DNA of 44,065 nucleotides from Rubripirellula obstinata (GCF_001642955.1 NZ_LWSK01000043.1:1-44065); one strand, 5' to 3'; numbered from the stretch's first letter, positions 1 through 9,574 are shown. Program-made: numbers and translations. The notes: generated by a model from the letters alone, not told the origin.

Positions 1-1641
<1,641 letters not shown>

Positions 1642-1792
1642 CTGTGAATCACCTTTCACTTTCACCAATCTTGAAGTCGCGGCGGCGGTCCGGTGGTGAA
1701 GCCGGGTTTCGGATGTACGGTCCTAGCCGCCGCGAGTGCTGATTGTACGCCAACCAGCTATTGAAAGTATCGCCCATGAACGACACAGGCAC

Positions 1793-2167
1793 TCATCGAG
1801 GTTTGTTGGTTTCGCTTCTTTGGGCTTGATCGCGGTCGGGTTGCGCCGGACGGTTGCCCGCGTTTCGACCAATCTCGGCATCAGTCTTCACTTTGCGAAT
1901 CGTCCTATCGATGTCCAATCCGCGAAGCCGCCAACGCACTGCAGATTTGCGATCTTGGTCTTCGGGAAAGGTGTCATCGATCGCGTTCAGGTCGGCGATG
2001 CTTAGCCGTTCGCGAAGACTATCGATCCCGGTTCGACTCAGCTCATCGAATCCGCTTTTCAACTTCGCTAGCATGGCAAACCTGATGGCGGGCATCGGCG
2101 TTGCGTTGATTCGATCGATGGCGTCATAGAGTGTTTCGGGAGGTGTCATCGTTTGGGGATTGGTCAT
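1793..2167 (-). CDS. Hypothetical protein, 124 aa, mobile-element operon
   Basis: I do not recognise the family. The ATG at 2167 is preferred over an upstream in-frame start because GAGG sits 8-11 bases before it. The protein starts MTNPQTMTPPETLYD, is charged and helical, and ends in a basic tail rich in R, K, Q and N. It lies 150 bases upstream of the integrase, on the same strand and at the end of the leftward operon, so it may belong to the integration/excision control set. That role is inferred from position only. Confidence 0.6.
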   Translation of the reverse strand: MTNPQTMTPPETLYDAIDRINATPMPAIRFAMLAKLKSGFDELSRTGIDSLRERLSIADLNAIDDTFPEDQDRKSAVRWRLRGLDIDRTIRKVKTDAEIGRNAGNRPAQPDRDQAQRSETNKPR

Positions 2168-2226
2168 TGTCGTTGCCTCAAACTGGCTGAACTGGTCGAG
2201 TTGAGTAAAACTCAATTAACCTGGGT

Positions 2227-2661
2227 TTACTGGGGGTTAAATCGGGGTTCTTTTTTCGTGGCGATCGAAAACGACGGTGAATTACGGGGTGAAACAAACT
2301 CACTGAAACTTGCCCCGCAACCAGGGCACAGCGTTGACTCCGAGCCCCGGACAGACACAGAAGCAGGGCATTCCGTTCCGATGGGTGGGTGGCAGCGTGA
2401 TTGCAAGCGTCCGAAGAACCTCCCGCCCGGCATGCTTTCCTGTCCCACCGTCGTGCCCATGTCGGCCCTGCTGTTGATCCCTTTCGCTCTGACTACTGAT
2501 CTCACTTGTCTGCTCTGTTCCCCTTGTGTGGCTTTGGAGCGATCTCGTTTTCTCACTCGATCGGGATCAGCTGGTTTCTGGCTGAACGCTTTGGCTGCCC
2601 GGTAGGTTGCCAGTCTTTTGAGTGATTGATTCGGCATCGTGGTTTTGTAGTTGGTCACCAT
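2227..2661 (-). CDS. Hypothetical protein with a CPGC motif, 144 aa
   Basis: Family unknown. The ATG at 2661 overlaps the stop of the preceding gene by one base (TGATG), a typical translationally coupled junction. The N-terminal half is strongly basic. The C-terminal part has cysteines in CPAS and CPGCG contexts that could form a small zinc site. An alternative start eight codons in (MPNQSLKR) is possible. Because the cysteine pattern is loose, the coding call rests mainly on coupling with its neighbour and on operon position. Confidence 0.5.
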   Translation of the reverse strand: MVTNYKTTMPNQSLKRLATYRAAKAFSQKPADPDRVRKRDRSKATQGEQSRQVRSVVRAKGINSRADMGTTVGQESMPGGRFFGRLQSRCHPPIGTECPASVSVRGSESTLCPGCGASFSEFVSPRNSPSFSIATKKEPRFNPQ

Positions 2662-3215
2662 CAGACGGCCAGTTGATTGGTGGACTCACTTGGCTTGCCG
2701 TCTACTTGGTGCAGCCGCTCCTGCGCCCGCACTGATCCGGCTTGGCGTCTCAACACTTGGGATCGGAACCGAAGCAGCTTCAATTGCTGGTCACGCCTCG
2801 CAGCTGCTTCAGAATCGCAATGACAGCACGCCCATGACTCTTGTGACGTGTTGGCGTTCATCACTTCGTCGCACAGTTGGTTGCAGGTCGGGCACATCGG
2901 AACGGTCATCGGATCAACTTCAGTGAAGTCTTCGGCATCTTCCGCATCATCAACCGGCGATGACGGCGGCGAAGCCTGTTGCCTTGATTCGTCCATTGAA
3001 CCAGCGGGTTTGCTGTTTCGCCTCGTTGCGGTGGCCCTTTGGCGTGATCGACTCCGCGAAAGCCTTGCGATCAGCGACGAGCGGCAGCGCTCCATGATCT
3101 CATACGCCGCCGCGGGGATTTCGTTTGGGCTGGAAAGCCGAAGATCCGTTTCACCGTGCAGGTTGATCGTCACGCCCATGCCGGCAAGTCGCGTCATTGC
3201 TTCGTTGGCATCCAT
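2661..3215 (-). CDS. Zinc-ribbon-like protein, 184 aa
   Basis: The ATG at 3215 overlaps the TGA stop of the ParB-like gene; a GTG one codon earlier is also possible. The N-terminal 50 residues look globular (TRLAGMGVTINLHGETDLRL), a form seen at the start of mobile-element proteins of the TubC/nonribosomal docking type, but I do not claim that family. A basic linker follows. A CPTC pair (C108, C111) and a CCHC cluster (C130-C133) then make a plausible zinc ribbon. The protein lies in a coupled operon between a ParB-like protein and another cysteine-bearing protein. A DNA-binding role is inferred. Confidence 0.65.
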   Translation of the reverse strand: MDANEAMTRLAGMGVTINLHGETDLRLSSPNEIPAAAYEIMERCRSSLIARLSRSRSRQRATATRRNSKPAGSMDESRQQASPPSSPVDDAEDAEDFTEVDPMTVPMCPTCNQLCDEVMNANTSQESWACCHCDSEAAARRDQQLKLLRFRSQVLRRQAGSVRAQERLHQVDGKPSESTNQLAV

Positions 3216-4111
3216 CACGCTGCCTCCGATTCATCATCGTTGCTGATGGGTTGGCCGTCCGCATCAACGAACAGCAAGGTCGTGTCCCCTACCGTTTGAT
3301 CGTTTGGCTTGGGCTTGGGCACGCCCCCAGTCATCCCAAGCATGTACTCGGCGAACTGTAGGAAACTCATCTGGTACTGGATGCAGGCTTGGTATTGATC
3401 TTCCAGTTTCGGTTCAATTGCTTCGATATCGGAGAGCAGCGTCAGCCCCGCGCTGGCGTCGATAAGACTGGCCTCCATTCTGCGGATTGCTGACCTAGCC
3501 AGCTTTCCCGGATCCTCTGGTCTACGCTCCCCTTTCGCTGACGCACTGGCGGCCCCATTCGAACTGCTCGACGGCCGGGACGCGGGGTAAGACTTGCCAT
3601 CAGCACCAACGCGGCGAAGTGGTTCGGACGATTCTTGAGCGTTTTCAGGTTCGTGATTGGGAGCCTGAACGGAGTCTTGCCGATGAGCTTTCACCGTTGA
3701 ATCAGAAACGCCAACAGCCTTGGCGATTGCATTGTTCGACCAATCCGGGAACTCTCGCAGTGCGGTTTCGATCGCTTTTCGCTTGTCGGCCTGGGATCTT
3801 CGCAAGCCGTGCTGCTGGTTCGCCCCAAGTGCGTGCTTGATTGCATCGAGCCTCGAGCCGGGACGTACCTCGGCGGGGATGCTCGTTCGTCCTGCTTGCT
3901 TCGCGGCCAGCGATCGGTGCCAGCCGTCACCAACCCAAAACTGATCGCCTTCCTGAAAGAACACTGGTACGGGAAACGGCGATCCCCGTCGCCCGTGATC
4001 TCGCCAAACTGTGGCATACTCATCGACAGTGGAATTTTCGGTGTGATCCCGGCACTGAGTAGTTGGGTCGAATTTTATCTGGTCGATTAAGACGGACTTC
4101 TGAACTGCCAT
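3215..4111 (-). CDS. ParB/sulfiredoxin-fold DNA-binding-like protein, 298 aa
   Basis: The first ~95 residues look like a ParB N-terminal domain: a start giving IKFDPTTQCRDH, then PVPVFFQEGDQFWVGDGWHR at about 47-66, whose G-x-x-HR box is typical of the fold. An HTH candidate follows at about 115-145 (SNNAIAKAVGVSDSTVKAHR), and then a Ser/Ala-rich linker and a less conserved C-terminal half. In plasmids such proteins segregate DNA by binding parS sites; in integrative elements they can also act as regulators or nucleases. No ParA is visible, so partitioning is doubtful. The stop overlaps the next gene. Confidence 0.8.
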   Translation of the reverse strand: MAVQKSVLIDQIKFDPTTQCRDHTENSTVDEYATVWRDHGRRGSPFPVPVFFQEGDQFWVGDGWHRSLAAKQAGRTSIPAEVRPGSRLDAIKHALGANQQHGLRRSQADKRKAIETALREFPDWSNNAIAKAVGVSDSTVKAHRQDSVQAPNHEPENAQESSEPLRRVGADGKSYPASRPSSSSNGAASASAKGERRPEDPGKLARSAIRRMEASLIDASAGLTLLSDIEAIEPKLEDQYQACIQYQMSFLQFAEYMLGMTGGVPKPKPNDQTVGDTTLLFVDADGQPISNDDESEAA

Positions 4112-4151
4112 TGTTTGCTCGGTTGGTGTTATTGGTTGGTTGCGACTTGCA

Positions 4152-5459
4152 TCACGCCGCCGTCGAAAACGTGTCGATCTTTACTCGGGGGTTCAGGCCG
4201 ATTCGGTTGAACTGATCGCGGATAATGTGGGCAGCGTCATCAGCAAAGGCTGGTCGAACCATCAATGCATCGTGAATTGGCTGAACAGGCTCGTCGGGAT
4301 GATGTTTCGCCAGATACTCCCCGCAACCGTCGATCATCAAAAGTGACTCGAGGTGCTGCAGGAGGCACGCGGTATCCTGGTGGCGCTGCAGTTTCGTTTT
4401 CAGGACGTAGGCTGAAACCGTTGGAAAGTCTCGCTGCATGATCTGAAACAACGGGCTGCGAACAGTTGCCTCAGCCGTATCGAACAGCGGGATCAAAGTT
4501 GCTCGCTTAAACGATGTTTCAGGAAGCTCTCTAAGATCAATGGTTATGCAGCGTCCGTCATCCAGAGTGATCTGTGCGTTGACCGGGCCATTCATCGCCA
4601 GTACCGCTTCGCGGAAGTGCGGGTAGATCTCACGGGACTCGCTAAGGTCGAGCCACCTACGCAGATCTACCGGAACCTTGTTTCGCCAAAGCTCACCCCC
4701 CGAAAAACGCGCCACATATGGTAGTAGTGGTTCGCCGTTGGTGGTCCGCACCGGTGTTAGTTGGTGGGCCACCGCGAAAGCCAGCAGCACCGGCTGACAT
4801 GCTGATACATCAATCACCGCCAGTGAATCTCCGTCTGCTCGCAGATGGTTTCGGATTGATCTTGGAGTCTGCGTTGAGAGGCTGTGGTATCGCCGATATT
4901 CGCATCGTTGAGCAAAGTCGTCACCGTTGACCCATCTTGCGATCGTCCAGGCGGTCCAGTGATCGGTCTCGCCAGCAATTGCCATTGGCGAAATTGAGAA
5001 CCGGTCAAACAGACCGTGGAAGTGCTGGCCAGCTTCGCCAAGATTCTTAGGGTCTATCTCACGGATGATTGAGGCGATCTTCTGTGCAGGTTTCGTTTCA
5101 AGGCAATGCAGTGATGCCGCGCCATGCCGATGAGCGGTGGTCAGTCGGTATGACTTAGGGAATGCACTGGCGTTTGGAAATGCCTCGGTCGCACCGCTGC
5201 AATACCGATCGTTAATGTCTATCACGCCAGCGTCACGCATATCATTGATACGATTGCGATACGTGCGTCCAAGCATCCGTTTCAGTTCCGATCGGTGCAT
5301 CCCGATCAAATGCCCTTGGTGCCGTCGCTCAGGTGTCTGTGCTGTCAGCAGCATCAAACGTGCTAAGAAGATCGCCCATCGGTCACCATCCGCACCAGAT
5401 GGAAGATTGACCGTACTCGGTACGGCAACCATCACGCTGTCTTTACTCGTATTCATCAT
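4152..5459 (-). CDS. Putative replication protein with polymerase-A-like palm motifs, 435 aa
   Basis: No family can be named with certainty. The N-terminal ~100 residues read like a winged helix (HRSELKRMLGRTYRNRINDM then DAGVIDIN). Later segments look like the palm of family A DNA polymerases: IDVSACQPVLLA at about 216-227 resembles motif A, and IHDALMV at 395-401 resembles motif C (usually VHDE or IHDS). The ATG pair near 5459 (MMNTSK) is chosen over an upstream frame extension because AAGAGA precedes it. It ends 40 bases before the ParB-like gene in the same operon. A role in initiating or copying the excised circle is inferred. Confidence 0.6.
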   Translation of the reverse strand: MMNTSKDSVMVAVPSTVNLPSGADGDRWAIFLARLMLLTAQTPERRHQGHLIGMHRSELKRMLGRTYRNRINDMRDAGVIDINDRYCSGATEAFPNASAFPKSYRLTTAHRHGAASLHCLETKPAQKIASIIREIDPKNLGEAGQHFHGLFDRFSISPMAIAGETDHWTAWTIARWVNGDDFAQRCEYRRYHSLSTQTPRSIRNHLRADGDSLAVIDVSACQPVLLAFAVAHQLTPVRTTNGEPLLPYVARFSGGELWRNKVPVDLRRWLDLSESREIYPHFREAVLAMNGPVNAQITLDDGRCITIDLRELPETSFKRATLIPLFDTAEATVRSPLFQIMQRDFPTVSAYVLKTKLQRHQDTACLLQHLESLLMIDGCGEYLAKHHPDEPVQPIHDALMVRPAFADDAAHIIRDQFNRIGLNPRVKIDTFSTAA

Positions 5460-5608
5460 CGTCTCTTGTCTCGATTGTTGAAAATCCAAACCGACGACGG
5501 TGCAAGCCCTTGCTTTTCTAGGGCTGCGCGAGACAATGAGAAGCATCTTACTGAATCTCTTTGTCGCCGCGTCATCACCGCGTCGAACAATACTTCAGGT
5601 GGCCCGAA

Positions 5609-5791
5609 TCACATCGGGTCACCTGTTTTCGTTTCTGGCGAACTGGTCACGCAGCTGGCGCGCTGTCCAGAATCACAGATCTCGGGTGCCTTCGGTTGCT
5701 CCCAATCAATTGGCTCGCCGTAACGATCGGCGATGCGATCAAGAACACCATCAGAATTGCGGAGCGTTGCGGGTTGGTGACGGCTAAGCAT
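5609..5791 (-). CDS. Small hypothetical protein, 60 aa
   Basis: An ATG at 5791 lies inside the last codons of the HTH gene upstream (8-base overlap), a coupled arrangement shared with the rest of the operon. The product contains RIADRYGEPIDWEQPKAPEI and has no clear domain. It may be real, but the length is marginal. About 150 bases to the replication-like gene hold nothing else I can support. Confidence 0.35.
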   Translation of the reverse strand: MLSRHQPATLRNSDGVLDRIADRYGEPIDWEQPKAPEICDSGQRASCVTSSPETKTGDPM

Positions 5792-6020
5792 CGGCGATAC
5801 CCACCTTGTTTTTCGCTACGTAGTCTCGAAGGTCATCAACGTCGAATCGGACGGATCGACCAATTCGTACAATGGGAATCGCCCCCGAAGCACGAAGCGA
5901 CCAGAGCTTTCGCTTGCCGATGTTCAGCCATCGGGCTGCCTCGCTCTCTTTCAGCAGTTGAGGCTCGAAGGATTGGGTTGAATCAGCCACGAGAGGACAC
6001 CGCCTTTCGTTTCTTGGCAT
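5784..6020 (-). CDS. Small helix-turn-helix protein, excisionase (AlpA/MerR-like HTH_17) type
   Basis: The 78-residue product contains LLKESEAARWLNIGKRKLW followed by IPIVRIGRSVRFDVDDLRDY. This is the usual winged HTH pattern of excisionase-family DNA-binding domains: the recognition helix, then an R-I-G-R-S-V-R-F wing. The ATG at 6020 has GGAAGAAG just upstream. An upstream start at 6083 would only add residues without domain character. The gene overlaps the start of the next small gene upstream by 38 bases. It is a candidate recombination directionality factor for the integrase, or a transcription regulator of the operon. Confidence 0.82.
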   Translation of the reverse strand: MPRNERRCPLVADSTQSFEPQLLKESEAARWLNIGKRKLWSLRASGAIPIVRIGRSVRFDVDDLRDYVAKNKVGIADA

Positions 6021-6219
6021 TCTTCTTCCGCGGAAAAAGGAAGTCCCGAAGATCATCCGGTTCGATGAAGATCCGGCGTCCAATCTTCCTTGATTTCAAG
6101 ATTCGCCCGTTCACGCCAGCTTTCATCCAGCGGCGATAGGTCATCGTTGACCAAGAGTGTCCCGTGAGCTTCTCGACTTCGTGATTAAGCGAGTTGAGCG
6201 TAATAAGCGCGGAGTGCAT
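5983..6219 (-). CDS. Small HTH protein (DUF1580-like), 78 aa
   Basis: The sequence WSTMTYRRWMKAGVNGRIL followed by IGRRIFIEPDDLRDFLF fits a short MerR-like winged HTH similar to DUF1580 proteins found in planctomycetes; I assign that family from memory of its pattern. The C-terminus is very basic (PRKKNAKKRK). The ATG at 6219 has AGGGAC about 8 bases upstream. It is the first gene of the leftward operon, so it may control it. Two consecutive small HTH proteins are common in tRNA-targeted elements, one serving as excisionase and one as regulator. Confidence 0.7.
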   Translation of the reverse strand: MHSALITLNSLNHEVEKLTGHSWSTMTYRRWMKAGVNGRILKSRKIGRRIFIEPDDLRDFLFPRKKNAKKRKAVSSRG

Positions 6220-6704
6220 CAGTAGTCCCTGGTTCGTCGAATCAGGGCTGGCTTCGGTGCAGACAGAAGAACCGGCGCGTAACCCTAGAAATGAGTCGTG
6301 AACCTGTTACTTGCCGATATCGCAGGCACCCACCTTTGCAAAATCGCAAACACACTCTTGTGCTGGGTAAGCCGGATTACTCACGGTCGAAGTTAGTCGA
6401 GCCAATCCATCAGCTACGCTTCCGCCAATCCAGGGCGGCACTCTTGTCGCGTTATCGGGGCATCAGATTCCTCCATCGTGTGTGATGCTCCACGATCGTT
6501 ACACTAGTTTACATTCCTAGCCGTTGCTGTTCAACACCATGAGGGCGATTGCAGCCTAGCGTTGAACGATGGCCTATCCACGGGGGTACACAATCAACGC
6601 ACCGAAGGCGACTCCGGTGCGTTGTGAAGTTCCGAATGAGAGCAACTGCTAGATCGCGGCCACAGCGTCCAGGTTGATGCCCAGGCCAATACGCAGTTCA
6701 TCGA
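6220..6704. promoter_or_regulatory. Intergenic control region of the leftward operon
   Basis: These 485 bases contain no gene I can support. They sit upstream of the first gene of the operon (6219, minus) and should carry its promoter. A near-palindrome around ACTAGT lies at about 6498-6512 (GTTACACTAGTTTAC) and could be an operator. A perfect stem-loop is at 6595-6624. Confidence 0.4.
6595..6624 (-). terminator. 10-bp stem-loop, CAACGCACCG / CGGTGCGTTG
   Basis: A perfect 10-bp stem with a 10-base loop lies 80 bases past the stop of the ImmA-like gene on its strand. No run of T follows, so it is a stem-loop of unknown role rather than a canonical terminator. A related stem-loop (same CAACGCACCGA start) is at 7330-7359 past the next gene. 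Confidence 0.45.
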
Positions 6705-7166
6705 TCACTGCTGGTTCCCCTGGCTTCCGCTACCTAGACGCTCCGCGTGATCGATGGTCCCACCAAAACTGTCGGGAAGCCATCGGCGAACCAACGCCCA
6801 GCATTCGTCTTCTTGTTGCCTCATCAATTCGGTTGAGACTTTCGAGCATGTGCCATGTTGTAAGTAGGCGTGCCCGGCTTCGTGAAGGATAGTCACGATC
6901 GCATCGTCCGCATCTTCAAGGTCTTTTGCGTCAATGATGATGAAGCTACGCCTTTGGATCAGTGACGGACTAATGTGCCAACTATCACCGTAGTACGGAA
7001 CAAAGAATGCAGACTCTAAAATCCTGTCCGCATCGTCGTAGGAAACGTAAGACAATGCTCTCGCCAGCAAACCAGCAAAGTCGTCGTAGAATCGGTAGCA
7101 GTCGTCCAGCTTGTTTTCGTAGATATCGTCGAACGAATATGAGCCCGATGTTGAATCGATCGTCAT
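6705..7166 (-). CDS. ImmA/IrrE-like zinc metallopeptidase, 153 aa
   Basis: HEAGH at residues 95-99, set in VTILHEAGHAYLQH, is the HExxH zinc site of the ImmA/IrrE/M78-type metallopeptidases. A downstream helix with EDECWALVRRWLP fits the third ligand region (E-x-x-x-A). Such proteases cleave a cI-like repressor in ICEBs1 and in phages, switching the element on after DNA damage. ATG 7166 (MTIDSTSG) is preferred to the longer frame. No repressor with a classical HTH_3 domain lies next to it, so its substrate would have to be one of the small HTH proteins or a host protein. Confidence 0.72.
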   Translation of the reverse strand: MTIDSTSGSYSFDDIYENKLDDCYRFYDDFAGLLARALSYVSYDDADRILESAFFVPYYGDSWHISPSLIQRRSFIIIDAKDLEDADDAIVTILHEAGHAYLQHGTCSKVSTELMRQQEDECWALVRRWLPDSFGGTIDHAERLGSGSQGNQQ

Positions 7167-7329
7167 TGTGATGCAGTGGATTGAAGAACTGAAAGAAGTG
7201 TCAGCCAACCCGATCGACGCCAAGGCACGGACGCAGATCAGTTGACTATAGGATGCGGATCAGCCGCCTACCGTTTGAAGAGTCCATTGTCTTCAGGGCA
7301 AAACGCACTGGCAACTACCGGGGCATGGA

Positions 7330-7359
7330 CAACGCACCGACGATAGCTTCGATGCGTTG
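7330..7359 (-). terminator. Stem-loop related to the one at 6595
   Basis: CAACGCA pairs with TGCGTTG, with further CGA/TCG pairing after one mismatch. It lies 18 bases past the stop of the 7377-7778 gene. No T-run follows on that strand. Confidence 0.45.
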
Positions 7360-7376
7360 CCATGCTCGGCCTGATG

Positions 7377-7778
7377 TTATCCCGCTGCAACAGTTGACTC
7401 TGACGCATCGTGCAGCTTTGGTACTGCCGTTGCCTGCCGGTCGATACGTGCGATCTTTGGGACGTGTTGGCGGAACTCTCGACAAGATGCCGAGTGCCCT
7501 TGCATCGCCGCCCGGTGGGAGGAGTAGCGGCGTTCCTCGAACACGCCATCACCGACCGTCATGGTTAGCCACAATTGCGGCTTTCGCCCGAAGTAGCCGA
7601 TGGGTGTCATCAGGAAAACGGTCGTGATTGCGATACCGTTCGCGACGTTGGTTTTCAATCGCTTGCCCAATGCACAACGGGCATCTTTGGATAGCGATTC
7701 TTCCCAGTCGTCATACTGTGCCCATGTAACTGGTACGGGCTGGTCATCAGAACCGAGGATGTAGAGTTGGTTTGCCAT
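7377..7778 (-). CDS. Hypothetical protein, 133 aa
   Basis: Unknown family. The ATG at 7778 has GGAG about 8 bases upstream, giving MANQLYILGSDDQPVPVTWA, a start that looks like a small beta-rich domain. Residues VANGIAITTVFLMTPIGYFG followed by PQLWLTMTVGDG are hydrophobic strands rather than clear membrane spans. The C-terminus is basic. Its upstream leader carries two copies of a 16-bp repeat (7797-7841), suggesting that the gene is regulated. Similar short proteins with this W-x-x-Y-D-D-W start occur in planctomycete islands, but I cannot assign a function. Confidence 0.6.
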   Translation of the reverse strand: MANQLYILGSDDQPVPVTWAQYDDWEESLSKDARCALGKRLKTNVANGIAITTVFLMTPIGYFGRKPQLWLTMTVGDGVFEERRYSSHRAAMQGHSASCREFRQHVPKIARIDRQATAVPKLHDASESTVAAG

Positions 7779-7796
7779 TGGCGAGTCTCCATTGTT

Positions 7797-7841
7797 CGCA
7801 GTGGTTGCTGCGTTGGGTTGTGGTCCGCAGTGGTTGCTGCG
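7797..7841 (-). promoter_or_regulatory. Two direct copies of CGCAGTGGTTGCTGCG
   Basis: Identical 16-mers at 7797-7812 and 7826-7841, 29 bases apart. Each is itself a small hairpin (CGCAG/CTGCG). They lie 19-63 bases upstream of the start at 7778 and are candidate operator or leader elements. Confidence 0.45.
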
Positions 7842-8139
7842 GTTCGTGCGGTCTGCACTTCCGGTCGCCAGCAAGAGAGAGCCGACGACCGAAGAAACTT
7901 ACCCTGCCATAACTGCCAGGGCAAGTCGATTCAGCAAAGATCAATTGGCTCGATGGCATCGGTTGCGAATCTTCTCGTTAATACCGGCATCGCCGATGAC
8001 ACCGATTGTTTTTGCAAGGACTAGCTTCGCGGTCAGCGCGACTTGGGAAAACTGATGTTGACCCTGTGCGGAAAAACCACGAAACCATGTTTTTCCGGGA
8101 AACTGAGTAGGCAAACACGTTGAGTAGGACACTTATACC
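7842..8139. other. Divergent intergenic region
   Basis: About 300 bases lie between the leader of the 7377-7778 gene and the HAF-repeat gene. The stretch around 8075-8130 should hold the HAF gene promoter; I see no clear -35/-10 pair. No gene is supported here. Confidence 0.35.
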
Positions 8140-9243
8140 ATGATGCGATGGATCGTACTTTTCGCCGTTTGGATTGCAGTTCATGCTAGCTGGGTTCGTT
8201 CCGCCAGTGCCGACTACATCTTGACCGATCTTGGTACCCTCGGAGGTTTCGTGCAACCGCAAGGGTTGAACGAACTAGGTGTTGTCGTTGGCGTCTCTCG
8301 CAACCAGGACAATCGGCCAGAAGCGTTCCAATACGCAAATGGATCAATATCTTCGGTCGGTATCCTTGATTCGTATCCAACGTCAATCATCAACGAGAAC
8401 GCTGCATCTGTTAACGATATGCATCAGATAGCTGGGACGTTTCATACGACCGCCGGAAACCAGCGTGGTTACCTAATGTCCAGCGGAACCTTCACGGATT
8501 TGGGAACGCTTGGTGGCGATCAAAGTCGTGGACACAGAATCAACAACCTTTCGCAAGTCGTCGGGGAATCCGAACGATCTGACGGAACGACGAGGGCTTT
8601 CCTTTACGAAGGTGGGGAAATGTCCGAACTCGGGACTCTCGGAGGAAGCTACAGCAGCGCAAACGACATAAGCGACTCTGGGTTCATTACTGGGTCATCA
8701 GCAACTTCGGATGGCAGCGTGCACGGATTTCTGTATCACGATGGAAACATGATTGACGTTGGAACCCTTGGGCATCCGATCGATCAGAGTTTCGCTCATC
8801 GGGTAAATAATCACGGTGATGTGATTGGCTTGTCCTATGAAACGGGTAGCGGTCAGCAGGCGTTTCTCTACAGCGATGGTGTGATGCAAAGCCTTGGAAT
8901 CCACCAGGGCCAAGCGTTGGACATCAATGATGCTCGGCAGATCGTGGGGACCGCGAACGACTTAGCATTTCTATATGAGGGCGGCATAGTCACAATACTG
9001 AACGATGTCATACCAGAAGACTCTGGATGGGACTTAACGGTCGCATCTGGAATCAATGAGTCAGGACAGATCATTGGTTGGGGGCGTAAACTGGGCGTCG
9101 ATGAGAACCAAGGGTTTCTGCTAACCCCTGTCAGGTCTGTTCCCGAGCCCAATTACCTTTCAGCACTGCTGCTCATTTGCTTGGTGGCATGCATACGCAT
9201 CCGGTCTATTCGCAGATGTGCTACACCTCGCCAGTCGTACTAA
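8140..9243 (+). CDS. HAF-repeat extracellular protein with PEP-CTERM-like anchor, 367 aa
   Basis: The N-terminus is a signal peptide (IVLFAVWIAVHASWVRSASA). The body is a chain of HAF-type repeats: DLGTLGG at the start, then repeated units of the form AF.Y..G....LGTLGG followed by A.DIN..G.I.G. These are expected to form a beta-propeller-like extracellular domain. The C-terminus has VPEPN, a hydrophobic segment (YLSALLLICLVACI) and basic residues, matching the PEP-CTERM/exosortase sorting signal in a variant form. The gene is cargo inside the element, on the opposite strand to its neighbours. The ligand or role is unknown; adhesion or a matrix component is a fair guess. Confidence 0.85.
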   Translation: MMRWIVLFAVWIAVHASWVRSASADYILTDLGTLGGFVQPQGLNELGVVVGVSRNQDNRPEAFQYANGSISSVGILDSYPTSIINENAASVNDMHQIAGTFHTTAGNQRGYLMSSGTFTDLGTLGGDQSRGHRINNLSQVVGESERSDGTTRAFLYEGGEMSELGTLGGSYSSANDISDSGFITGSSATSDGSVHGFLYHDGNMIDVGTLGHPIDQSFAHRVNNHGDVIGLSYETGSGQQAFLYSDGVMQSLGIHQGQALDINDARQIVGTANDLAFLYEGGIVTILNDVIPEDSGWDLTVASGINESGQIIGWGRKLGVDENQGFLLTPVRSVPEPNYLSALLLICLVACIRIRSIRRCATPRQSY

Positions 9244-9246
9244 TGG

Positions 9247-9298
9247 CATCCGATGCATTTCGTATCGCAAAACCATAGTCTGCTGAACACATCGGATG
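9247..9298. terminator. 9-bp inverted repeat between convergent genes
   Basis: CATCCGATG at 9247-9255 and CATCGGATG at 9290-9298 lie between the ends of the HAF gene and the 9299-9574 gene. The loop is 34 bases. It is a possible bidirectional terminator, without a T-run. Confidence 0.4.
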
Positions 9299-9574
9299 TT
9301 AACGCGGCTTGTTTCCATCCTTTGACTTGCTTTGTTTGGGGCTCCTCTTGGCCTCCTGAGCAGTCGCCATCATGTTGATCCAGTCCAGCACCCAGACGCC
9401 ACGATGCAGGGTCTTGCTGCCGACGAGAACGCTTTTGAGCGAACCATCGCGACGGGCCAGCAATTGGGTATGGTGACTGATCCCACGTGCTGCCAAGTCA
9501 GCAATGCCAAGCAAGTCATTCGGATCGATCGACTTTGGAACGACTCGCTCCGGTGTGTTTTGTTGTTTCGCCAC
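9299..9574 (-). CDS. Hypothetical protein, 91 aa
   Basis: A small protein of unknown family. The middle part (DLLGIADLAARGISHHTQLL then SVLVGSKTLHRGVWVLDWINM) has the layout of a short HTH followed by strands, loosely like an excisionase wing but without its signature. The basic C-terminus (KRSPKQSKSKDGNKPR) would suit nucleic-acid binding. It starts 10 bases after the stop of the upstream 9585-10304 gene and is probably co-transcribed with it. Confidence 0.55.
   Translation of the reverse strand: MAKQQNTPERVVPKSIDPNDLLGIADLAARGISHHTQLLARRDGSLKSVLVGSKTLHRGVWVLDWINMMATAQEAKRSPKQSKSKDGNKPR

Noticed and set aside
4718-5481. Plus-strand open frames opposite the replication-like gene
   Set aside because: Low-complexity products without start signals; the minus frame is longer, in a coupled operon and has motifs.
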